Shown here piece after piece: positions 7,591 to 15,794 of a stretch of DNA of 64,000 nt. Numbering within the stretch: position 1 is the first letter of the stretch; each line of letters begins with the position of its first letter. The notes beneath the pieces were generated by a model, which saw only the letters and a program-made list of their open reading frames with translations, had not been told where the DNA came from and did not search any database. The translations under genes were made by a program, and so were the position numbers. The DNA comes from Oscillospiraceae bacterium (GTDB lineage: Bacteria; Bacillota; Clostridia; Oscillospirales; Ruminococcaceae): positions 2,480,001 through 2,544,000 of the forward strand of contig BQOK01000001.1 in NCBI GenBank assembly GCA_022835495.1. Direction: 5' to 3'.

Positions 7591-8313
7591 ATGCGCGAGC
7601 CCGTCATCGGCGTGGTGGATCTGGGCAGCGGCCCGTTCCGCCGCTATATGAAAAACAAATATCTCGCCGCGCTGCGCGCCGCCGGGGCCCAGCCCCTGCT
7701 GCTGGGCTGGGCCGCCGGCCCTCAGGCGGCCGAAGCCGCCATGGCCCGCTGCAGCGGCCTGCTGCTGCCCGGCGGGGCGGACCTCGCCCCCGCGCTGTAC
7801 GGCCAGTCCCCCCGCCCCAAATGCGGCAAGCCCTGCCCCGGGCGGGATACCGCCGAGCCTCTGCTTTTTGCCGCCGCCCGCGCCCAGGGCAAGCCGGTCC
7901 TGGGCATCTGCCGGGGCTGCCAGCTGCTGAACGCCGTTCTGGGCGGCACCCTGTACCAGGACCTCTCCGAGCTTCCCGCGGCGCACCTGCGCCATATGGA
8001 CTTTTTTGGCCGTGCAAAGCACGTGCACACCGTAACCCTCGCTCCCGGCAGCCGCCTGGCGGCCTGCCGGCAGCAGGGCGCGGGCGTGCAGGGGGTAAAC
8101 TCCATGCACCACCAGGCGCTGCACACGGCAGCGCCCTGCCTTGCAGTCGCCGCCCTCAGCGAAGACGGCGTCATCGAGGCGCTGGAAGCCTCCGCCGGGC
8201 CCTTCTGCGTCGGGGTGCAGTGGCACCCCGAGCATCTTTTCCACCGCGACCCTTTTGCCCTGGCCATCTTCCGCGCCTTCGTGCAGGCGGCGCAGCTGGT
8301 TCCCGCCCCCTGA
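7591..8313 (+). CDS. Peptidase C26 / gamma-glutamyl hydrolase-like amidotransferase (PuuD family)
   Basis: 240-residue cytoplasmic class I glutamine-amidotransferase fold. The nucleophile elbow VLGICRGCQLLNA (Cys near residue 109) and the QWHPEH triad residues near 210 are present, as is the LLLPGGADLAPALYG block diagnostic of the gamma-glutamyl-GABA hydrolase group. It hydrolyses gamma-glutamyl amides, releasing glutamate; the natural substrate is unknown. Start ATG 7591 follows AAAGGGGGAACAGC. It follows the amino-acid permease closely, suggesting a shared role in amino-acid or polyamine-derived nitrogen use. Confidence 0.87.
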   Translation: MREPVIGVVDLGSGPFRRYMKNKYLAALRAAGAQPLLLGWAAGPQAAEAAMARCSGLLLPGGADLAPALYGQSPRPKCGKPCPGRDTAEPLLFAAARAQGKPVLGICRGCQLLNAVLGGTLYQDLSELPAAHLRHMDFFGRAKHVHTVTLAPGSRLAACRQQGAGVQGVNSMHHQALHTAAPCLAVAALSEDGVIEALEASAGPFCVGVQWHPEHLFHRDPFALAIFRAFVQAAQLVPAP

Positions 8314-8330
8314 GCTCCCGGATACACACA

Positions 8331-8366
8331 AAAGCCCGCAGCCGGTTGTGCTGCGGGCTTTGTTTG
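8331..8366 (+). terminator. Terminator after the C26 hydrolase
   Basis: Perfect 11-bp stem AAAGCCCGCAG / CTGCGGGCTTT (8331-8341, 8351-8361) with GTTTG after it. Confidence 0.85.
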
Positions 8367-8493
8367 TCGAAGGCCTGTTTTTTCTGCGGGGCACCCCGCC
8401 TCCCGGCGGTTTTCGCGCAGAACCATTTTCCGCTTCGCGCATACAATGAAATAACAGCGAATCCGAAAAAAATCAAGCAATGCGAGGTGTGTC

Positions 8494-8757
8494 ATGGGCC
8501 GCTTACACCGCCGTGCAAAAAATCAAAAAGGGGGCCTCGTCGCCATCGGCCTGCTCTGGCTGGCAATCCTTGCGGCCCTGCTTGTCCTCATCTTTACCGA
8601 TCCCTTTGCCGCGGCCTGCGCAAAGGGCGGCGGGGCCCCCGCCCCCGCGCAGCAGGTGCAGGGCGGCCCGCCGCAGGGCCGCGCCCCCGCCGCGCGCGCC
8701 GTAAGGCCTGCGGTTTCATTTTATGCTGCGGCGGCTGCGGCCCGTCCGCCCGCATAG
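8494..8757 (+). CDS. Possible small membrane protein
   Basis: 87 codons with one strong membrane segment (GLLWLAILAALLVLIF, residues 19-34) after a basic N terminus, followed by a Pro/Ala/Gly-rich low-complexity tail. A GAGGTGTGTC sequence precedes the ATG. Its last 37 bases overlap the end of the convergent YiiX-like gene, and the tail could be a GC-rich artefact, so coding status is uncertain. No family recognised. Confidence 0.42.
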   Translation: MGRLHRRAKNQKGGLVAIGLLWLAILAALLVLIFTDPFAAACAKGGGAPAPAQQVQGGPPQGRAPAARAVRPAVSFYAAAAAARPPA

Positions 8758-9269
8758 GCCAGCGGCCCCTGGTACACCACCCTCAGGGGGCGCAGGCGGG
8801 TAAAGTCCTGCGGGCGCACCAAGCTGGGGTGGCAGGGCAGCTTCAGGGCCCCCGCCTCCTGCAGCGTTTCGGCCACAAAGTGGCTGCAGAAATACCTGCC
8901 CGGGCGCTCATGCGCAATGCCCATGCCCGCCAATGCCAGGCCCAGTACGTCGTAATCGTACCGGGCTTTTTGGCGCTGCATTTCGGCCAGGCGCCGCTCA
9001 ATCCTGCGGTACGCCTTTTCGCTCACCGGCAATTCCAGCAGCAGGCTGTCCGCTCCGCCGCAGCGCCCGTACACGCCGCTGTACAGGCTCTCCTGCACAA
9101 AGCCCGCGGGCAGGGGCATGGCCTCGCGGCGGCGGGCAAAGCTGTACATCCTCTCCAGCCCCCGGTCCAGCGCAAGGCTCACGTGGGTGTAGCGGCTGCG
9201 GGTGGCGCCGTGCAGCGCCTTCACAAACAGGGTGTCTGTGCGGGTGAGCAAAATGTAAACGCTGGGCAT
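8721..9269 (-). CDS. YiiX/permuted NlpC-P60-like cysteine hydrolase
   Basis: 182 residues. The conserved pair of a permuted papain-like (YaeF/YiiX, NlpC/P60-related) hydrolase is visible: a His in SRYTHVSLALD near residues 26-35 and a Cys in GRYFCSHFVAETLQEAG near 124-140. Such enzymes cleave amide or thioester bonds on cell-wall peptides or lipids. There is no signal peptide, so it probably acts in the cytoplasm or at the inner membrane face. ATG 9269 follows an AAGGAGAG site. The Ala-rich last eight residues are unremarkable. Substrate unknown. Confidence 0.7.
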   Translation of the reverse strand: MPSVYILLTRTDTLFVKALHGATRSRYTHVSLALDRGLERMYSFARRREAMPLPAGFVQESLYSGVYGRCGGADSLLLELPVSEKAYRRIERRLAEMQRQKARYDYDVLGLALAGMGIAHERPGRYFCSHFVAETLQEAGALKLPCHPSLVRPQDFTRLRPLRVVYQGPLAYAGGRAAAAAA

Positions 9270-9402
9270 AAATCAGTCTCTCCTTTTTATGGCGTGGCCT
9301 TAGCATACACCCTCCACAAGCTGGAAGGTCAAGGCTTTTTTTCATTCTGCAATTTAAAACGACACAACTTCTCCGCTTTCTTCACCCGCCCGGCAAAAAA
9401 GT

Positions 9403-9432
9403 TTGACAACCGCCCCCTGCCGCCCCTATAAT
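9403..9432 (+). promoter_or_regulatory. Promoter of the GNAT-hflX operon
   Basis: TTGACA (9403-9408), 18-base spacer, TATAAT (9427-9432): the best consensus promoter in this part of the window. Confidence 0.85.
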
Positions 9433-9545
9433 AAAAGGAACTTTTTAAAAGGCCGCGTTTCCCGCCCCTTCGGGGGCGGCCGGACCCCAGGCCACAAAAG
9501 GCCGCCTTCGCTTTGCCGCGGCTGCTTTTTAAGGAGGTATCTGCC

Positions 9546-10133
9546 TTGAAACACACAGGCACACAGCCGCTGCACACCGCGCGGCTCACACTTTTGCCCC
9601 AAACGGCGGCCGACGCCATCCCCATGTTTGAAAACTGGGCCAGCGACCCGGAGGTCACCCGTTACCTGCGGTGGGAGCCGCATCAGTCCTGGACCGATAC
9701 CGCGGCGCTCCTGGCCGCGTGGGAACCGCTCTATCAAAACCCCGATTACTACCAGTGGGGCATCCACCTGAACGAAAGCGGCGTTTTGATCGGCTCCATC
9801 AGCCTGCAGCGCGGCGAAGAGAGCGACCCCGCGGCCTGGCGCGCCCCCGGGCTCGATTTCAGCCAGGGCGTGTGGGATCCCGGCTACTGCATCGGCCGGG
9901 CCTTCTGGAACCGGGGCTATACCACCGAGGCGCTGCTGGCCGTGCGGGATTACTGGTTCAACCAGGTAGGCGGGTCCTGGCTCGCCTGCTGTCACGCATC
10001 GGCAAACCCCGCCAGCGGCCGGGTAATGCAGAAGGCCGGCTGGGTGTACGATCACGATGCGGTGTACCACAAATTCAACGGCGCCCCCGTGGCTTGCCGG
10101 GTATACTATCAAAAGAATCCAAACGAGCCATAA
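9546..10133 (+). CDS. GNAT-family N-acetyltransferase (RimJ/RimL type)
   Basis: 195 residues. The fold is recognisable from TARLTLLPQTAADAIPMFENWASDPEV at the start (split over residues 12-38), the GSISL strand, the GYCIGRAFWNRGYTTEAL acetyl-CoA loop near 115-132 and ANPASGRVMQKAGW near the end. It transfers acetyl from acetyl-CoA to an amine, either a protein N terminus or a small molecule; which one is unknown. Start TTG 9546 was chosen because AAGGAGGT (9531-9538) sits at ideal distance. hflX follows 49 bases later with no terminator, so they share the strong promoter at 9403. Confidence 0.85.
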   Translation: MKHTGTQPLHTARLTLLPQTAADAIPMFENWASDPEVTRYLRWEPHQSWTDTAALLAAWEPLYQNPDYYQWGIHLNESGVLIGSISLQRGEESDPAAWRAPGLDFSQGVWDPGYCIGRAFWNRGYTTEALLAVRDYWFNQVGGSWLACCHASANPASGRVMQKAGWVYDHDAVYHKFNGAPVACRVYYQKNPNEP

Positions 10134-10182
10134 CGCGCTCTCCGGCCCCCTGCGCGGCCGGGAGCCGCCTGAAAGGAGATCC

Positions 10183-11442
10183 ATGACCGAACAAAAACAA
10201 AAGGAATTCCCGCCGGTAAAGGTGGTGCTGCTGGGGCTGGACCAGGGCGAATTCGATCCCGACCGCAGCATGGGCGAGCTCGCCGCCCTGTGCGAGGCCA
10301 ACCATATGCAGGCCGTGGCCGAGCTGGTGCAAAAGCGCGCCGCGCCCGAGGCGGGCACGGTTCTGGGCGAGGGCAAGCTGGCTGAGGCCCGGCTCTACTG
10401 CCAAAACCTTGAGGCCGAGGCCGCCGTGTTCGACGGCGAATTGTCCGGCAGCCAGCTGCGCAACATCTCAGACGCTTTGGGCGTTGAGGTGCTCGACCGC
10501 ACCATGCTCATTCTCGAGATCTTCCGCAGCCGCGCGGTCACAAACGAGGGCAAGCTGCAAACCGAGCTCGCCCTGCTGCGCTACCGGCTGCCCCGCCTCG
10601 CAGGCCTGGGCGAAAGCCTGTCCCGCCAGGGCGGCGGCGGGGCCGGCGGCGGCGGCGCGCGGCGCGGCGCCGGCGAAAGCAAGCTGGAATACGACCGCCG
10701 GCACGTGCGGCGGCGCATCGAGGCGCTGGAAGCCCGCCTGGCCGAGCTGGAAAAGCGCCGCGGCGAGACCCGGCGCGCCCGCCAAAAGGCCGGCGCGCCC
10801 GTCGTCAGCCTGGTGGGTTACACAAACGTGGGCAAATCCAGCCTGCTGAACGCGCTGTGCGGCGCCGAAGTGCTCGAGGCGGACATGCTGTTCGCCACCC
10901 TCGACCCCACCGCCCGCAAGCTCACCCTGCCCAGCGGCCTCTCGGTGGTGGCGGTCGATACCGTGGGCTTTGTCAGCCGCCTGCCCCACAAGCTGGTCGA
11001 GGCCTTTAAAAGCACGCTGGAAGAGGCCGCCTATTCCGATGTGATCGTAAAAGTGGCCGACGCGGCGGACGGCGAGCGCGAAAGCCAGCTGGAAGTCACC
11101 GACCAGGTCCTGGCCGGGCTGGGCTGCACCGGCATCCCCCAGCTCACCGTGTACAACAAGTGCGACAAGCCCGGCGCGGTGCCCTTTGCGCCCGGCGTGC
11201 TGCTCACCAGCGCCAAAACCGGCCGCGGCCTGCCCGAGCTGCTGGCCGCGCTGGACGCCGCCCTGGCCGACCGGGTGCGCCCGGTCAAGCTGCTGCTTCC
11301 CTATGCAAAACTCGCCCTGGCCGAGCCCATGCGCACCCGGGGCAGCGTCACCGCCGAGCAGTACCAGGAAAGCGGCGTGTACTTCGAGGGCTTTGTAAAA
11401 AGCACCGACCTGCACCTGTACCTGCCCTATCTCGTGGAGTGA
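10183..11442 (+). CDS. hflX: Ribosome-rescue GTPase HflX
   Basis: 419-residue cytoplasmic GTPase. The HflX N-terminal domain (residues 1-190) includes GTVLGEGKLAEA, the DGELSGSQLRNISDALGVEV region and a GGGGAGGGG loop. The G domain begins near 205 with GYTNVGKSSLLN (G1), DTVGFVSRLPH (G3) and NKCDKP (G4). HflX splits stalled 70S ribosomes under heat or antibiotic stress. ATG 10183 follows AAAGGAGAT; longer upstream reading overlaps the acetyltransferase and lacks a site. It is the last gene of the operon; two hairpins follow. Confidence 0.94.
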   Translation: MTEQKQKEFPPVKVVLLGLDQGEFDPDRSMGELAALCEANHMQAVAELVQKRAAPEAGTVLGEGKLAEARLYCQNLEAEAAVFDGELSGSQLRNISDALGVEVLDRTMLILEIFRSRAVTNEGKLQTELALLRYRLPRLAGLGESLSRQGGGGAGGGGARRGAGESKLEYDRRHVRRRIEALEARLAELEKRRGETRRARQKAGAPVVSLVGYTNVGKSSLLNALCGAEVLEADMLFATLDPTARKLTLPSGLSVVAVDTVGFVSRLPHKLVEAFKSTLEEAAYSDVIVKVADAADGERESQLEVTDQVLAGLGCTGIPQLTVYNKCDKPGAVPFAPGVLLTSAKTGRGLPELLAALDAALADRVRPVKLLLPYAKLALAEPMRTRGSVTAEQYQESGVYFEGFVKSTDLHLYLPYLVE

Positions 11443-11447
11443 TCCTC

Positions 11448-11524
11448 AAAAAGGCCGCCCGCTATACCGGGCGGCCTTTTCTGCGCACACAAACAACAAG
11501 ACCCGCCTTGCGGCGGGTCTTGTT
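11448..11524 (+). terminator. Double terminator after hflX
   Basis: First hairpin AAGGCCGCCCG / CGGGCGGCCTTTT (11451-11480). A second perfect 12-bp stem AACAAGACCCGC / GCGGGTCTTGTT follows (11495-11524). Confidence 0.85.
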
Positions 11525-11809
11525 GCATAGAGGGGTGGGAAAGTATAAATAAGTGAGAAGCAATCAATTTTTGTGGCAGCAAATCGCTCGCTGCAAGTAT
11601 TAGTATACGGATTTTTCTTTATATGTCAAATCAAAAAGCCGGCAAAAAATTTAATTTTATTCTTTACTTTTCCATTTAAGCTTTATATAATTAAAACATC
11701 CCCCTGAAAAACCTTCTCTTTTTTGTTTTGTATCTTTTCCACAAGCCTCCGGCTTAATTAAAGCAAGATTTTTACATTCCACACAATGCTCATAAGGGAG
11801 GTAAATTTT
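11525..11809 (+). promoter_or_regulatory. AT-rich upstream region and promoter of the Lrp gene
   Basis: This 285-base stretch has no gene. TTTACT (11663-11668) and TATAAT (11686-11691), 17 bases apart, form a likely promoter. AGGGAGGT at 11795-11802 is the ribosome-binding site for TTG 11810. A short inverted repeat GCAGC...GCTGC lies near 11575-11595. AT-rich upstream DNA is common where an Lrp protein binds its own promoter. Confidence 0.6.
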
Positions 11810-12241
11810 TTGGACAAACTCGACAAAAAGATCCTCACCCTTCTCACCCAGAACGCCCGTATGCCGGTCAAGGACATTGCCAAGCAGGTCTCGCTCACCA
11901 GCCCTGCCGTGAGCAGCCGCATCCGCCGCATGGAGCAGCAGGGCATCATCGGCGGCTACACCGTGCGGCTGGAGCTGCCGGGCAGCGCCCACCAGGTAAG
12001 CGCGCTCATCAGCGTTTCCATCCAGCCCGCCCAGCGGGACGAGTTCCTTGCCATGCTGCAGAACGAGCCGCAGGTGGTGCAGTGCTTCCATGTCACCGGC
12101 AGCCACAGCTTTATCGCCAAGGCCGGCTGCGGCAGCATGCAGGAGCTGGAGCACCTGATCACCCGTTTCCAGCAGCTCGGCCCCACCAGCACCCAGATCA
12201 TCCTCTCCACCCCGGTGGACCGGCGTCTGCCCGCGCTTTAA
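11810..12241 (+). CDS. Lrp/AsnC-family transcriptional regulator
   Basis: 143 residues. N-terminal helix-turn-helix: LDKLDKKILTLLTQNARMP then DIAKQVSLTSPAVSSRIRRM. The C-terminal RAM ligand-binding domain follows (VSALISVSI, VVQCFHVTGSHSFIAKAGC, LSTPVDRR). These proteins sense amino acids and form octamers or dimers. TTG 11810 is chosen over ATG 11786 because AGGGAGGT lies just before it and nothing precedes the ATG. The effector is unknown; nearby genes for methionine and amino-acid uptake are possible targets, but that is only context. A DUF4358 lipoprotein gene follows 71 bases later. Confidence 0.9.
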   Translation: MDKLDKKILTLLTQNARMPVKDIAKQVSLTSPAVSSRIRRMEQQGIIGGYTVRLELPGSAHQVSALISVSIQPAQRDEFLAMLQNEPQVVQCFHVTGSHSFIAKAGCGSMQELEHLITRFQQLGPTSTQIILSTPVDRRLPAL

Positions 12242-12312
12242 GCGCGCCGCCCCCTCCGGCCCGGCATAACCGGCCGCCCGGCGGCCACACTAACCACAAA
12301 AGGAGTGTTTTC

Positions 12313-12858
12313 ATGAAACGTTTTATTGCTTTCAGCCTGACCCTCTGCCTGGCGCTGGGCCTTGCCGCCTGCGGCGGCGCGCCCGCCGGCAGCGGTGCCC
12401 CCAAAGATTACGCCGCCGCCCTCTCCGCCGCCCGCCCCAGCGCCGACAACGACGCCTACCCCGTCTTCACCCTGAAGGACGGCGCGTGGGGCGCCTCGGG
12501 CGCTTATGCGGCCGATCTCAGCGAAGAAGACCTGCAGACCCAGGCAAGCCTTGCGCTGCAAAGCCTCGGCCTTGCGGCCGAGGACGTGCAGGAGGCCGCG
12601 TTCAGCCTCAGCCTGATGAACGTCCAGACTTACGGCGTCGCCATTGTAATGCCCGCGCAAAACCGCACCGGCGCGGTAAAAGAGGCCCTGCAGGCTTACA
12701 TCGACGGGCAGAAGGCCGCCCAGCAGAACTACCTGCCCGACCAGTACGCCATCGCCAAAGCCGCCCGGCTGGAAACCCTGAAAACCGGCGAGGTGGTGCT
12801 GGTCATGCGCGACGGCCAGAACGACGTTTACAGCGCCATCGAAAAAGCCCTCAAATAA
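12313..12858 (+). CDS. DUF4358 lipoprotein
   Basis: 181 residues with a lipoprotein signal ending LAAC-GG near residue 20. The rest matches DUF4358, a Clostridia-specific exported family, in its pattern: an early VFTLKDGAW strand, a helix rich in Glu (DLSEEDLQTQASLALQSLGL), the sentence-like MPAQNRTGAVKEALQAYIDGQKA block, and a C-terminal GEVVLVMRDGQNDVYSAIEKAL. No biochemical role is known. AGGAG precedes the ATG. Its signal peptide is nearly identical to that of MetQ, which says only that the strain uses a standard lipoprotein leader. Confidence 0.75.
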   Translation: MKRFIAFSLTLCLALGLAACGGAPAGSGAPKDYAAALSAARPSADNDAYPVFTLKDGAWGASGAYAADLSEEDLQTQASLALQSLGLAAEDVQEAAFSLSLMNVQTYGVAIVMPAQNRTGAVKEALQAYIDGQKAAQQNYLPDQYAIAKAARLETLKTGEVVLVMRDGQNDVYSAIEKALK

Positions 12859-12920
12859 CCGGCGCCCGGGCCCTCCCGGCGGGCAGCGCCGGGGCGTGCG
12901 GGCTGTGCGCGGCGGGCATT

Positions 12921-12948
12921 TGCCCCCGCGCGTTTTTTTTGGTATAAT
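12921..12948 (+). promoter_or_regulatory. Promoter of the glycosyltransferase gene
   Basis: TTGCCC (12921-12926), 16-base spacer, TATAAT (12943-12948), about 60 bases before the start codon. Confidence 0.6.
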
Positions 12949-13008
12949 GGGGCGCAGGGCGATCCCCCGATCCAGGACCAAATCTGTAAAGGAAAGGCGG
13001 CGCTTTGC

Positions 13009-13998
13009 ATGAAAGCCACCGTCATCATCCCCAACCTCAACGGCGCAGGCTGGCTGCGCGACTCCATCGAATCCATCTGGGCCCAGACCGAGCAGGATTT
13101 TGAGCTCATTGTGGTCGACAATGCCTCCACCGACGAAAGCCTGGCCGTCGCCCGCAGCTACCAGGGCCGCCCGCGCTACCGGCTGATCGAAAACGACCGG
13201 AACACCGGGTTTTCCTTTGCCGTCAACCAGGGCATCCGGGCCGCGCAGGGCGAATACGTGGCCCTGTTCAACAACGACGCCTTTGCCGAGCCGGCTTGGC
13301 TCGAAAACCTGCTCGCGGCCGCGGCGGCCGACCCCCGCATTTTTGCGGTGGGCGGCCTGATGCTCCGCCACTTTGAGCGCACCCTGGCCGACGACGCGGG
13401 CGACTACGTCACCCTTTTGGGCTTTGCCTGCAAGCGGGGCGACGGCATGAAAGCCAGCCGTTACACAAAGCCCTGCCGCATCTTTTCGGCCTGCGGGGGC
13501 GCGGCCCTTTACCGCAAAAGCATCCTGGATGAGATCGGCCTGTTCGACGAACACTTCTTCGCCTATTACGAGGATGTAGACATCAGCTGGCGCGCCAACA
13601 GCCTGGGCTACAAAAACGTTTACTGCCCCGCCGCCCGCTGTTACCACATCTGCGGCGCCACCACCGGCGCGGTGCGCTACAATTCCTTTAAAAGCGTGCA
13701 GAGCGGGCGCAACAGCATCCTTCTTCCCTACAAAAACATGCCGCTTTTGATGTTTGTTTTAAACCTTCCCTTTTTGGCCCTCGGCTACCTTTTAAAAGCC
13801 GTGATGTTCCGCCTGCGGGGCTTCGGCCCGGCCTATGGGCAGGGCTTCCGCGAGGCGCTTAAGGCCATGGGCAAGCTGGAAAAACCAAAATTCCGGTTTA
13901 AAAACCTGCCCTGCTACCTGCTGATCCAGCTGTGGCTGGTGGCCAATACCTTCCGCTATATCCTCTACCGGGCGCAGCGCGCGCTGGGCGTCACCTGA
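13009..13998 (+). CDS. Family 2 glycosyltransferase
   Basis: 329 residues. The GT-A core is clear: VIIPNLNGAGWLRDSIESI at the start, VVDNASTDES, a FNNDAFAEPAWLENL segment carrying the DxD-like site, and FDEHFFAYYEDVDISWRA near 180-198. Hydrophobic stretches near residues 244-265 and 300-318 suggest membrane attachment. It resembles rhamnosyltransferase-like enzymes of cell-surface polysaccharide synthesis; donor and acceptor are unknown. It has its own promoter and a strong terminator, so it is a stand-alone gene. Confidence 0.88.
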   Translation: MKATVIIPNLNGAGWLRDSIESIWAQTEQDFELIVVDNASTDESLAVARSYQGRPRYRLIENDRNTGFSFAVNQGIRAAQGEYVALFNNDAFAEPAWLENLLAAAAADPRIFAVGGLMLRHFERTLADDAGDYVTLLGFACKRGDGMKASRYTKPCRIFSACGGAALYRKSILDEIGLFDEHFFAYYEDVDISWRANSLGYKNVYCPAARCYHICGATTGAVRYNSFKSVQSGRNSILLPYKNMPLLMFVLNLPFLALGYLLKAVMFRLRGFGPAYGQGFREALKAMGKLEKPKFRFKNLPCYLLIQLWLVANTFRYILYRAQRALGVT

Positions 13999-14101
13999 AT
14001 TTTGCCCTGCGCCGTGAGCGCGGGCTTTATAAAAGGCCGGCAGCCCTGCCAAAAGCTCCGTTCCTTTCCCGCCTTTGCAAAGCCCCTTCTGAGCGCACAG
14101 C

Positions 14102-14137
14102 AAAAAAGCACGCCGCTTTAAAAAGCGGCGTGCTTTT
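14102..14137. terminator. Bidirectional terminator between convergent genes
   Basis: A long stem of AAAAAAGCACGCCGC paired with GCGGCGTGCTTTTT, with A/T runs on both sides. It can end both the glycosyltransferase transcript and the leftward operon. Confidence 0.88.
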
Positions 14138-14186
14138 TATACCCGGTCCGCCCCGCGCCCTTTGCCTGCGCGTGGGAAGGGGTTAT

Positions 14187-14852
14187 TCAGGTCAGGGCCT
14201 GTCGGCCCGCGGCTGCCCGTTCCAGGCCCGCCATCACGCTCCGGGCGATCACCAGCTGCCCCACCGGCCCGGGGTGTACCCGGTCCCAGGCGATAAACGA
14301 GGGGTGATACGTTTTCAGCAGCGGGGCAAAGGCCTCCTGCAGATCCACAAACTCCAGCCCATACCGCCCGGCCGTTTTTTTCATGATCGCCCGGTACTGG
14401 TCCATCCGTGCGCGCATCGGCTCTTCGGGATCGGGCTCCAAAAAGAACGGCGAGATAAACAGCAGCCCGCAGGCCGTGGGCAGGGTGCTCTCCGCCATCC
14501 GGCAAAGGTTCTGCTCATACTCCTCCGGCGGCACCTGCACTTGCTCGCGCAGCGGGCTGTCGAATTGCCGCCACACGTCGTTGATCCCCACCAGCACCGC
14601 CACAATCTCCGGCTGCTGGTCCAGCGCGTCCTGCCGCCAGCGCCCCACAAGCTCGCGGCTCGTGTTTCCGTCGATCCCCATATTGACCGTCCGCAGCCGC
14701 CAATCCGGGTGATCCGCTCCCAGCATTGCGTCCAGCAGGCTCACATACCCGTTCCCCAGCGCCCCGAACATCCCCTCTCCCACCGGCCGGGCGCGGCCGC
14801 AGTCCGTGATCGAGTCGCCCATCACAACCAGCTTTTTGCTCTTTGGCGTCAT
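14187..14852 (-). CDS. SGNH/GDSL-family hydrolase
   Basis: 221 residues, no signal peptide. SGNH blocks are in order: KLVVMGDSITDCGRA (catalytic Ser, block I), NMGIDGNTS (block II), VLVGINDVWRQF (block III Asn) and DRVHPGPVGQLVIA (block V, Asp/His). The enzyme is a lipase/esterase/acetylhydrolase type; close Clostridia relatives often act on acylated sugars or lipids. The ATG overlaps the metallophosphoesterase stop by four bases (ATGA), and GGAGGGAA precedes it, so it is the last gene of the RpiR-linked operon. A cytoplasmic esterase beside a phosphoesterase suggests stepwise breakdown of an imported ester. Confidence 0.88.
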   Translation of the reverse strand: MTPKSKKLVVMGDSITDCGRARPVGEGMFGALGNGYVSLLDAMLGADHPDWRLRTVNMGIDGNTSRELVGRWRQDALDQQPEIVAVLVGINDVWRQFDSPLREQVQVPPEEYEQNLCRMAESTLPTACGLLFISPFFLEPDPEEPMRARMDQYRAIMKKTAGRYGLEFVDLQEAFAPLLKTYHPSFIAWDRVHPGPVGQLVIARSVMAGLERAAAGRQALT

Positions 14853-15781
14853 GCCCTGTTCCCTCCCGCCGCCAGCCGCAGCTCCCTGGGCCGGATGCAC
14901 GCCGTGGCCGGGTGCCCCCCGGCGTGGCCGCAGTGGCCGCACTCGCGGGGGGCGGGGCCCACAAATTCAGTATCCCTGCCCTCCACAAAAATCGCCTCGT
15001 CCGTCACGCTCACCAGGGTATACAGCGGTTCCCGGTACGGGGCCGCCTCCCGCAGAATGGGGTATTGCTCGGTGATCTGCTGCGAGTAGCGCACAACGTT
15101 GATGTCGCTGCTCATGTAAAAAAACGACAGGCTGTTCACCGAGATATAATAGACCCCCTCCTGCACCCGCACCCCGTCCGTGTGGTCGTGGCCGTTCATG
15201 CAGGCAATCACCTTCTGCCGGCCGCACCGCGCGTTCTCCCGCCGGAAAATCTCCTGCAGGCGCTCGCTGTCCTTTGTGCCGAACACCGGGTCGGCCAGGC
15301 TCTGGTGTGAAAACACAATCGTTTTCTTATCGGTCCCCTCCAGGTCGGCCCGAAGCCATTCCAGCTGCGCGTCCCCCAACCAGTTCAGCTTTGCGGGGTG
15401 GGCAAAGTAGTTTCCAAAGCCGTAGTCCTGCAGGCCGCCCGCCAGCGCCAGGTGGTTCGGGTCGGCCGCAATGCAGTGCACCTCCCCCGCGTCAAACGAG
15501 TAAAAGGGCGCGGGCATGCCCAAAAACTCCACCGCCTGCTGTTTTGTGTTGTGATCCATATCGTGGTTGCCCAGCACCTGGTACGCGGGCCTGCCGGCCG
15601 CGCCCCACGCCTCCGCCAGGTCCCGGTTGCGCTCGTTCGCGTAGCAAAAATCGCCCAGGTGGATGATAAAATCCGCCTTCCGCCGCTCTGCAAACTCCAA
15701 AAATTCTTTCAGCCTGCGCCGCCCGTCCGGCACAAGGTCGCAGTGCAGGTCCGAACACAGCGCAAATCGGATCGATCTCAT
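14849..15781 (-). CDS. Calcineurin-like metallophosphoesterase
   Basis: 310-residue cytoplasmic hydrolase. The metal ligands are all visible: ALCSDLHCD (motif I), HLGDFC (II), VLGNHDMD (III), FSHQSLA and NGHDHTDG (IV-V). Enzymes of this type hydrolyse phosphomono- or phosphodiesters. The last 30 residues hold a CGHCGHAGGHPATAC cluster that could be an extra metal site; I do not know it from the family. It starts 13 bases after the permease stop and overlaps the SGNH gene start. In this operon it probably removes phosphate from, or cleaves, the imported compound. Confidence 0.87.
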   Translation of the reverse strand: MRSIRFALCSDLHCDLVPDGRRRLKEFLEFAERRKADFIIHLGDFCYANERNRDLAEAWGAAGRPAYQVLGNHDMDHNTKQQAVEFLGMPAPFYSFDAGEVHCIAADPNHLALAGGLQDYGFGNYFAHPAKLNWLGDAQLEWLRADLEGTDKKTIVFSHQSLADPVFGTKDSERLQEIFRRENARCGRQKVIACMNGHDHTDGVRVQEGVYYISVNSLSFFYMSSDINVVRYSQQITEQYPILREAAPYREPLYTLVSVTDEAIFVEGRDTEFVGPAPRECGHCGHAGGHPATACIRPRELRLAAGGNRA

Positions 15782-15794
15782 TCCTCCTGCCTCC

